64,000 nucleotides of DNA, from positions 191,638,936 through 191,702,935 of the forward strand of contig CM077676.1 in assembly GCA_039707655.1 (NCBI GenBank), given 5' to 3'. The translations under genes were made by a program, and so were the position numbers. The DNA comes from Elymus sibiricus (lineage: Eukaryota; Streptophyta; Magnoliopsida; Poales; Poaceae). This document shows, in pieces, positions 9,268 to 16,600 of this stretch (positions are counted from its first letter, which is position 1; the number at the start of each line of letters is the position of its first letter). The notes beneath the pieces are model-generated. The model saw only the letters and a program-made list of their open reading frames with translations. It ran no database searches and was not told the origin of the DNA.

Positions 9268-10904
9268 TGATACGTCTCCAACGTATCTATAATTTATGAA
9301 GTATTCAAGCCATGTTTACAACAATTTTATATGGTTTTGGTATGATTTGATTAGAACTAACCCGGACTGACGCTGTTTTCAGCAGAACTACCATGGTGTT
9401 GTTTTTTGTGCAGAAATAAAAGTTCTCGGAATGGGCTAAAAATTTACGGTGATTTTTTGTGGACCAAAAGAGACCCCCGAAGCTTCGAGAAAGGACCAGA
9501 AGCCTCACGAGGAAGCGACAAGCCTGGGGGGCACGTCCTCCCCCCAGGGCACGCGGATCAAGCTTGTCGCTCCCTCGTGGCCCCCTTGACGTGAAACCAA
9601 CGCCAAAAATTCTTATAAATACCAAAAACCCCAGAAAGAAACCTAGAACTTCCACGCCGCTGCAGCAAGCCTCTGTTCCAAAGCGATCTCATCCGGAAGC
9701 CTGTTCTGGCACTCTGTCGAAGGGGGAAATCATCGCCGGAGGCCATCTTCATCATCCCGGCGGTCTCCATGATGAGGAGGGAGTAGTTCACCCTCGGGGC
9801 TAAGGGTATGTACCAGTAGCTATGTGTTTGGTCTCTCTCTCTCTCATGTTCTTGATTTGGCACGATCTTGATGTATCGTGAGCTTTGTTAATATAGTTGG
9901 ATCATATGGTGTTTCTTCCCTCTCTATCTTCTTGTGATGGATTGAGTCTTTCCCTTTGAGGTTTCGTTATTATCGGATTGAATATTTCAGATTTGAGAAC
10001 ACTTGATGTATCTCTTGCATGTGATACCCATTTTGACAATGGGGTATTCTATTGAGTCACTTGATGTATGTTTTGGTAATCAACTCACGGATTCCCGTGA
10101 CCTTGGGGTGATCTATGCATAGGGGTTGGTTGCACGTTTTCATCTGCTTTTCTCCGATAGAAACTTTGGGGTACTCTTTGAAGTTCGTTGTGTGGATTGA
10201 ATATTATGAATCTGAAGTTGTTTGATGCATATCGAATAATCAACTCACGGATACTTGTGGTGACATTGGAGTATCTAGGTGACATTAGAGTTGGTTGATG
10301 CGTATCATATGGTGTTATTTTAGTACGAACTCTAGGGCTGTTTGTGACACTTATAGGGATGGCTCAATAGATTGATCGGAAAAGATAACTTTGAGGTGGT
10401 TTCGTACCCTACAACAATTTCATCTTATGTTCTCCGCTAGTAGGAACTTTGGAGTGATTCTTTATCGCACGTTGAGGGATTGTTATATGATTCAATTATG
10501 TTAGCATTGTTGAGAGATTGCACTAGTGAAAGTATGAACCCTAGGCCTTGTTTCTAAGCATTGCAATACCGTTTGTGCTCAATTTTATCACTTGCTACCT
10601 TGCTGTTTTATTTATTCAGATTACAAAAACCTATATCTAATATCCATACTACACTTGTATCACCATCTCTTCACCGAACTAGTGCACCTACAATTTACCA
10701 TTATATTGGGTGTGTTGGGGACACAAGAGATTTCTTGTATTTGATTGCAGGGTTGTTTGAGAGAGACCATCTTCATCCTACGCCTCCCATGGATTGATAA
10801 ACCTTAGGTCATCCACTTGAGGAAAATTTGCTACTGTCCTACAAAACTCTGCACTTGGAGGCCCAACAAAGTCTACAAGAGTAAAAGTTGCGTAGTAGAC
10901 ATCA
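9268..10904 (+). repeat. 5' LTR, 1,637 bp
   Basis: It starts TGATACGTCTCCAACGTATC and ends GTAGTAGACATCA, giving TG...CA limits, with the PBS 10 nt later. TGATACGTCTCCAACGTATC is a very common LTR start in Triticeae genomes (established by recall, not searched). ORFs at 9305-9863 on both strands overlap and are not credible genes. Confidence 0.85.
9614..9621 (+). promoter_or_regulatory. TATA box of the LTR at 9268
   Basis: TATAAATA lies about 350 bp into the LTR in an otherwise mixed-composition stretch, a typical LTR core-promoter position. Confidence 0.55.
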
Positions 10905-10914
10905 AGCTCTTTTC

Positions 10915-10932
10915 TAGCGCCGTTGCCGGGGA
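10915..10932 (+). other. Primer-binding site, tRNA-Asp-like
   Basis: TAGCGCCGTTGCCGGGGA differs from the tRNA-Asp PBS of the minus-strand gypsy element by one base (TAG for TGG at positions 1-3). Confidence 0.8.
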
Positions 10933-11028
10933 GGTGAGTGATTGAAGGTATATCTTTAGATCTTGTAATTGAATCTTTTAGTTTCTTGTTTTATCACTAG
11001 TTTGGTTTTATAAAATAAAACTAAAAAA

Positions 11029-11358
11029 ATGGAATTGAGGTTGCCACAAATGCTTCATCTTTATAATATCTTTCTTGAAAATGATGGATCGGAAAATTGT
11101 GCCAAAGTGTTAGAAGAAGAATTCAATAAAATGTTTGGCATAAAACCTTTGAATGATGAGCATGATTGCAATGTTGTTAGTATGAATTCTTTGAATATCC
11201 ATAATGCTAATGATGATTGCACTAGTCATGATAAAAAGGTTTCTTACAAGCATGTCAATTTTTGTGGAGTGCAAAAACTTTGTGAAGACAAGCTATATAG
11301 GGATGATAGATTTTGTAAGAAGCATAAACTTGATAAAACCAATGGTGGCTTAAAGTGA
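11029..11358 (+). pseudogene. Degenerate retrotransposon ORF, 5' part
   Basis: 109 codons from an ATG 97 bp after the PBS. It is rich in Asn, Asp, Lys and Cys (for example NVVSMNSLNIHNANDD and GVQKLCEDKLYRDDRFCKKH). I recognise no domain. It stops at TGA (11356-11358), and the next frame begins at the same point with GTG rather than ATG. The two ORFs are therefore most likely one protein split by a frameshift. This style of acidic, Asn-rich ORF is typical of non-autonomous LTR elements in wheat-like genomes, which is an impression rather than a match. Confidence 0.55.
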
Positions 11359-12107
11359 TAGATGAATTTGCTACAAAATTATGCTCTCTTCACCCCATTA
11401 CTTGTGAACTTTGCAATAAGATCGGTCATCTTAATTTCCAATGCATACTCTTTCATGATCGAATCATGTCCAAATATTGCAATTACTTGATCACCCTTGA
11501 ACATTATAATGAACCTTTTCTATTTTTGGGGTGTAAAGAATTTTCACATAAAAATAGTTGGTTTGAAGCATTCATATTCACGGACCATACTGAATGTAAT
11601 CTAAGAGATATTTATATGTTTTGTGTGGTAAATTGCAATGAGAATGCTTATATTGCCAACTACAGAAAGATGGGAAAACCAATAGAATATAAGAGGAACA
11701 CTAATGAAAGGGTAAAGATTTCCACTTTCCCTCCTATTGTCTCTCGTGATGAAACAGGTGATGAGAAGGAGCTTCCTATCCAACCAATCTCTTTTATAAA
11801 AAGCTCGAAAAAATTAAATAAACCCACACATAATATGGTGAAGAAGAAGAAAAGAAGGAAAAGTAGAGGTAGAGAGGTATCTCTCCCAAATAATGTTGCT
11901 CCTATTATTATTGTGCCTCATGAGAATGAATCAAAAATAATTGCGGAAGATGATACACTTGATGATGATTTTGTTATGCCTATTGCTTGTTGTGATGCTT
12001 ATGATTGGGAATATAATGGTACTTCTTATGATCTTGAAAATCTTTTTGGCACCAACTTGGGAAATTATGATGATAATAATTGTTATACTATTGGTGCTAT
12101 TCATTGA
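11355..12107 (+). pseudogene. Degenerate retrotransposon ORF with CCHC zinc knuckle
   Basis: 250 codons with no ATG at the 5' end (it opens with GTG). A perfect CX2CX4HX4C zinc knuckle is formed by C17, C20, H25, C30 (CELCNKIGHLNFQC), the nucleic-acid-binding motif of gag nucleocapsids. Further on there is a Lys/Arg cluster near residue 165 (KKKKRRKSRGR) and then an acidic tail (AEDDTLDDDF). After the stop at 12105-12107 a similar acidic sequence continues in the frame of the upstream ORF (to about 12270), so at least two frameshifts break the original protein. The likely role is a gag-like RNA-binding protein of a non-autonomous element. No enzyme domain is present. Confidence 0.65.
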
Positions 12108-12285
12108 TGAGGATATATTCTATGAATACGATGATTCTAATTGTCTCAGCTGGAAGGAAATATTAAGCCTAGCCAATGATGAACAACAGGTGAATTCTCT
12201 CTTAGTTGATAATGCCAATTATTTTGATGAGAGCTTTATACTGCCTAAATCCTTGTGTGTATGTGTCATTAGGTACATTGGAGAG
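12108..12285 (+). pseudogene. Frameshifted tail of the zinc-knuckle ORF
   Basis: In the frame of the first ORF (11029) the sequence remains open here and reads EDIFYEYDDSNCLSWKE followed by an acidic Asn-rich stretch, matching the style of the preceding protein. Around 12270-12290 this character ends and Ala/Gly/Lys-rich nonsense followed by GCGGTAGTACCGC palindromes begins. The element junction is placed there with an uncertainty of some tens of bases. Confidence 0.45.
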
Positions 12286-12373
12286 GAAGGCATGGCGCAA
12301 GGAGCAACTTGGGGCAAGAAGGAGAGCAAGGAGGCAATGCAGCTGAGCTGGGAGGAGGCTTCTGCAACTCCCA

Positions 12374-12545
12374 GGGCGGTAGTACCGCCCCACCCCAGCG
12401 GTAGTACCGCTTGAGGCGGTACTACCGCCCCTACTACCGTAAAAACTACTGGTATCTTTTCGAGCTAACCGGTAGTAGAGCGGAACTTAAGCGGTAGTAC
12501 CGCTTGGAGCGGTAGTACCGCATGACATCAGCGGTACTACCGTGC
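12374..12545. repeat. Cluster of GCGGTAGTACCGC palindromes
   Basis: GGGCGGTAGTACCGCCC, AGCGGTAGTACCGCTT and GAGCGGTAGTACCGCAT are examples; six or more sites in both orientations lie within about 170 bp. Each core is an inverted repeat with a one-base centre. Confidence 0.8.
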
Positions 12546-12603
12546 TGCCTGCGCGCAGAGTTTCGGGCTAACAGCCCATGTACCCCTTCGATCTATCTTA
12601 GGA

Positions 12604-12611
12604 TATAAATA
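12604..12611 (+). promoter_or_regulatory. TATA box of the LTR facing the array
   Basis: TATAAATA lies about 365 bp before the LTR end and is the only good TATA match here. Transcription from it would cross the PBS and enter the tandem array in the plus direction. Activity is not shown by the sequence. Confidence 0.55.
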
Positions 12612-12972
12612 CTCTTCCTTAGGGTTAGTTAGAGTTAGACCACGTTTAAGATAAACCCTAGTTCATGAGATTGCTTGTAAGCATTCATCTTGAATCCTCA
12701 TCACCAATTCGTATCGATCTGGTGATTATATACTGCAAGTCAAGTGTGATCTGCTGTTCCATTGGGAATTAGTATATTGCAATTCTAACCGTTCGTGGTC
12801 GACGGCTGCGTGCGCAAGTGTGTGACGTTGTGAATATCCAAAGGGTTGAGACCTTTTGCATTGGCATCAGGGATCAAGCGAGGGAGAGTTCATCGGCGAC
12901 ATACAAGTTATCCTACACCATCATCATCACCACCGCCACTTACTGAGAAGATCGGGACACCCCATATCATCT

Positions 12973-12984
12973 TGGTATCAGAGC
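12973..12984 (+). other. Primer-binding site, tRNA-Met type, merging into repeat unit 1
   Basis: TGGTATCAGAGC is the 12-base core complementary to the 3' end of plant initiator tRNA-Met and follows the LTR end (12969) by three bases. Its last four bases (GAGC, 12981-12984) are also the first bases of the first 90-bp unit, and the following ACGTGACAAC is normal unit sequence. The array therefore begins within the PBS. Confidence 0.82.
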
Positions 12985-13430
12985 ACGTGACAACACCGCC
13001 ACCCTGTCTATCTTAGGGTTACGCGAGTCAAGGCGGACGTCGTCGCGGTAGCGACGACGGACGCCGAGACGAGCAGGTGACACCACTGCCACCCTGTCTA
13101 ACTTTGGGTTAAGCGAGTCGAGGCGGACGTCGTCGCGGTAGCGACGACGGACGCCGAGACGAGCACGTGACAACACTGCCACCCTGGCTAACTTAGGGTT
13201 ACGCGAGTCGAGGCGGACGTCATCGCGGTAGCGACGACGGACGCCGAGACGAGCACGTGACACCACTGCCACCCTGTCTAACTTAGGGTTACGCGAGTCG
13301 AGGCGGACGTCGTCGCGGTAGCGATGACAGACGCCGAGACGACCACGTGACACCACCGCCACCCTGTCTAACTTAGGGTTAAGCGAGTCGAGGCGGATGT
13401 CGTCGCGGTAGCGACGACGGACGCCGACAC

Positions 13431-13496
13431 GAGCACGTGACACCACCGCCACCCTGTCTAACTTAGGGTTACGGGAGTTGAGGCGGACGTCGAGAC
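13431..13496. repeat. First 66-bp unit (hairpin-deleted variant)
   Basis: This unit lacks 24 bp (unit positions 62-85), joining GGACGTC directly to GAGACGAGC. The lost segment is most of the hairpin, including the GGTA loop and the whole right arm. The marker ACGGGAGTTGAGG belongs to this variant. A second 66-bp type (AAGCGAGTCGAGG followed by the same deletion) appears for example near 14080-14110. Both recur throughout the array, usually at fixed places relative to the 86-bp unit. Confidence 0.92.
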
Positions 13497-13586
13497 GAGC
13501 ACGTGACACCACTGCCACCCTGTCTAACTTAGGGTTACGCGAGTCGAGGAAGACGTCTGCGCGGTAGCGACGACGGACGCCGAGAC

Positions 13587-13672
13587 GAGCACGTGGCACC
13601 GCTGCCACCCTGTCTTAGGGTCACGCGAGTCGAGGTGGACGTCGTCGTGGTAGCGACGACGGACGCCGAGAT
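13587..13672. repeat. First 86-bp unit, the recurring frame-break marker
   Basis: The unit begins GAGCACGTGGCACCGCTGCC and has CTGTCTTAGGGTCACG where others have CTGTCTAACTTAGGGTTACG, a 4-bp loss. It also carries the marker GAGGTGGACGTCGTCGTGG. I place 26 copies, with the variant start near 13608, 17222, 18520, 19842, 22309, 23697, 25739, 27666, 28627, 30015, 32057, 33445, 35217, 36605, 37297, 39069, 40120, 41508, 47888, 49366, 50844, 54278, 55510, 57054, 58532 and 61720. It is nearly always preceded by the same neighbours: a 66-bp unit, then a unit with GAGGAAGACGTCTGCGCGG. Confidence 0.93.
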
Positions 13673-16600
13673 GAGCACGTGACACCACCACCACCCTGTC
13701 TATCTTAGGGTTACGCGAGTCGAGGCGGACGTCATCGCGGTAGCGACGACGGACGCCGAGACGAGCACGTGACAACACCGCCACCCTGTCTATCTTAGGG
13801 TTACGCGAGTCGAGGCGGACATCGTTGCGGTAGTGACGACGGACGCCGAGACGAGCACGTGACACCACTACCACCCTGTCTAACTTTGGGTTACGCGAGT
13901 CGAGGCGGACGTGGTCGCGGTAGCGACGACGGACGCCGAGACGAGCACGTGACAACACTGCCACCCTGGCTAACTTAGGGTTACGCGAGTCGAGGCGAAC
14001 GTCGTCGCGGTAGCGACGACGGACGCCAAGACGAGCACGTGACACCACGGGCACCCTGTCTAACTTAGGGTTAAGCGAGTCGAGGCGGACGTCGAGACGA
14101 GCACGTGACACCACTGCCACCCTGTCTAACTTAGGGTTACGCGAGTCGAGGCGGACGTCTTTGCGGTAGCGACGACGGACGCCGAGATGAGCACGTGACA
14201 CCACCGCCACCCTATCTATCTTAGCGTTACGCGAGTCGAGGCGAACGTCGTCGCGGTAGCGACGACGGACGCCGAGACGAGCACGTGACACCACCGCTAC
14301 CCAGTCTAACTTAGGGTTAAGCGAGTCGAGGCGCACGTCGTCGCGGTAGCGACGACGGAAGCCGAGACGAGCACGTGACAACACCGCCACCCTGTCTATC
14401 TTAGGTTTACGCGAGTCAAGGCGGACGTCGTCGCGGTAGCGACGACGGACGCCGAGACGAGCACGTGACACCACTGCCACCCTGTCTATCTTAGGGTTAC
14501 GCGAGTGGAGGCGGACGTCATCGCGGTAGCGACGACGGACGCCGAGACGAGCACGTGACACCACTGCCACCCTGTCTAACTTAGGGTTACGCGAGTCGAG
14601 GCGGACGTCGTCGCGGTAGCGACGACGGACGCCGAGACGAGCACGTGACACCACTGCCACCCTGTCTAACTTAGGGTTACGTGAGTCGAGGCGTACGTCG
14701 TCGCGGTAGCGACGACGGACGCCGAGACGAGCACGTGACACCACCGCCACCCTGTCTAACTTAGGGTTATGCGAGTCGAGGCGGACGTCGTCGCGGTAGC
14801 GACGACGGACGCCGAGACGAGCACGTGACACCACCGCCACCCTGTTTATCCTAGGGTTACGCGAGTCGAGGCGGACGTCGTCGCGGTAGCGATGACAGAC
14901 GCCTAGACGAGCACGTGACACCACTGCCACCCTGGCTATCTTAGGGTTACGCGAGTCGAGGGGGACGTCGTCGCGGTAGCGACGACGGACGCCGAGACGA
15001 GCACGTGACACCACCGCCAGCCTGTTTATCCTAGGGTTACGCGAGTCGAGGCGAACGTCGTCGCGGTAGCGACGACAGACGCCTAGACGAGCACGTGACA
15101 CCACTGCCACCCTGGCTATCTTAGGGTTACGCGAGTCGAGGCGGACGTCGTCGCGGTAGCGACGACGGACGCCGAGACGAGCACGTGACACCACCGCCAC
15201 CCTGTCTATCTTAGGGTTACGCGAGTCGAGGCGGTCATCGTCGCGGTAGTGACGACGGACGCCGAGACGAGCAGGTGACACCACTGCCACCCTGTCTAAC
15301 TTTGGGTTACGCGAGTCGAGGCGGACGTCGTCGCGGTAGCGACGACGGACGCCGAGACGAGCACGTGACAACACTGCCACCCTGGCTAACTTAGGGTTAC
15401 GCGAGTCGAGGCGGACGTCATCGCGGTAGCGACGACGGACGCCGAGACGAGCACGTGACACCACTGCCACCCGGTCTAACTTAGGGTTACGCGAGTCGAG
15501 GCGGACGTCGTCGCGGTAGCGATGACAGACGCCGAGACGACCACGTGACACCACCGCCACCCTGTCTAATTTAGGGTTAAGCGAGTCGAGGCGGACGTCG
15601 TCGCGGTAGCGACGACGGACGCCGACACGAGCACGTGACACCACCGCCACCCTGTCTAACTTAGGGTTACGGGAGTTGAGGCGGACGTCGAGACGAGCAC
15701 GTGACACCACTGCCACCCTGTCTAACTTAGGGTTACGCGAGTCGAGGAAGACGTCTTCGCGGTAGCGACGACAGACGCCGAGACGAGCACGTGACACCAC
15801 CGCCACCCTGTATATCTTTGCGTTACGCGAGTCGAGGCGGACGTATTTGCGGTAGCGACGACGGACGCCGAGACGAGCACGTGACAACACCGCCACCCTG
15901 TCTATCTTAGGGTTACACGAGTCGAGGCGGACGTCGTCGCGGTAGCGACGACGGACGCCGAGACGAGCACGTGACACCACCGCCACCCTGTCTAACTTAG
16001 GGTTAAGCGAGTCGAGGCGGACGTCGTCGCGGTAGCGACGACGGACGCCGAGACGAGCACGTGACAACACCGCCACCCTGTCTATCTTAGGGTTACGCGA
16101 GTCAAGGCGGACGTCGTCGCGGTAGCGACGACGGACGCCTAGACGAGCACGTGACACCACTGCCACCCTGTCTAACTTAGGGTTACGCGAGTCGAGGCGG
16201 ACGTCGTCGCGGTAGCGACGCCGGACGCCGAGACGAGCACGTGACACCACTGCCACCCTGTCTAACTTAGGGTTACGCGAGTCGAGGCGGACGTCGTCGC
16301 GGTAGCGACGACGGACGCCGAGACGAGCACGTGACACCACCGCCACCCTGTCTAACTTAGGGTTATGCGAGTCGAGGCGGACGTCGTCGCGGTAGCGACG
16401 ACGGACGCCGAGACGAGCACGTGACACCACCGCCACCCTGTTTATCCTAGGGTTACGCGAGTCGAGGCGGACGTCGTCGCGGTAGCGATGACAGACGCCT
16501 AGACGAGCACGTGACACCACTGCCACCCTGGCTATCTTAGGGTTACGCGAGTCGAGGCGGACGTCGTCGCGGTAGCGACGACGGACGCCGAGACGAGCAC

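Larger units (their letters stand above)
9268..12285 (+). mobile_element. LTR retrotransposon, tRNA-Asp PBS, non-autonomous or degenerate, 3' truncated
   Basis: A plus-strand element with a 5' LTR (9268-10904), a PBS (10915-10932) and a degenerate coding region with a zinc knuckle (11029 to about 12270). No protease, RT or integrase and no 3' LTR are seen before the sequence changes at about 12285 into LTR-like DNA with GCGGTAGTACCGC motifs. The right boundary is approximate. The PBS type and spacing match the gypsy element at 485-6338, suggesting the same broad lineage, but the LTR sequence differs. Confidence 0.75.
12290..12969 (+). repeat. 3' part of an LTR directly upstream of the tandem array
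   Basis: Palindromic GCGGTAGTACCGC motifs (12374-12545) are followed by a TATA box (12604-12611), a transcribed-looking stretch, and an end at ATATCA three bases before a tRNA-Met PBS. This is the normal order of U3, R and U5. The first part of the LTR appears to be 9084-9267, displaced by the insertion at 9268. The start of this LTR cannot be fixed. The exact left limit given here is approximate. Confidence 0.65.

Noticed and set aside
9305..10797. ORFs at 9305-9863 and 10561-10797
   Set aside because: They are inside the 1,637-bp LTR, mutually overlapping on both strands, and lack features of real proteins.
12618..12640. TTAGGGTTAGTTAG in the LTR as the source of the telobox in the array unit
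   Set aside because: The shared stretch is only about 10 bases (CTTAGGGTTA) and the flanking sequence does not match the unit, so it is too short to claim derivation.
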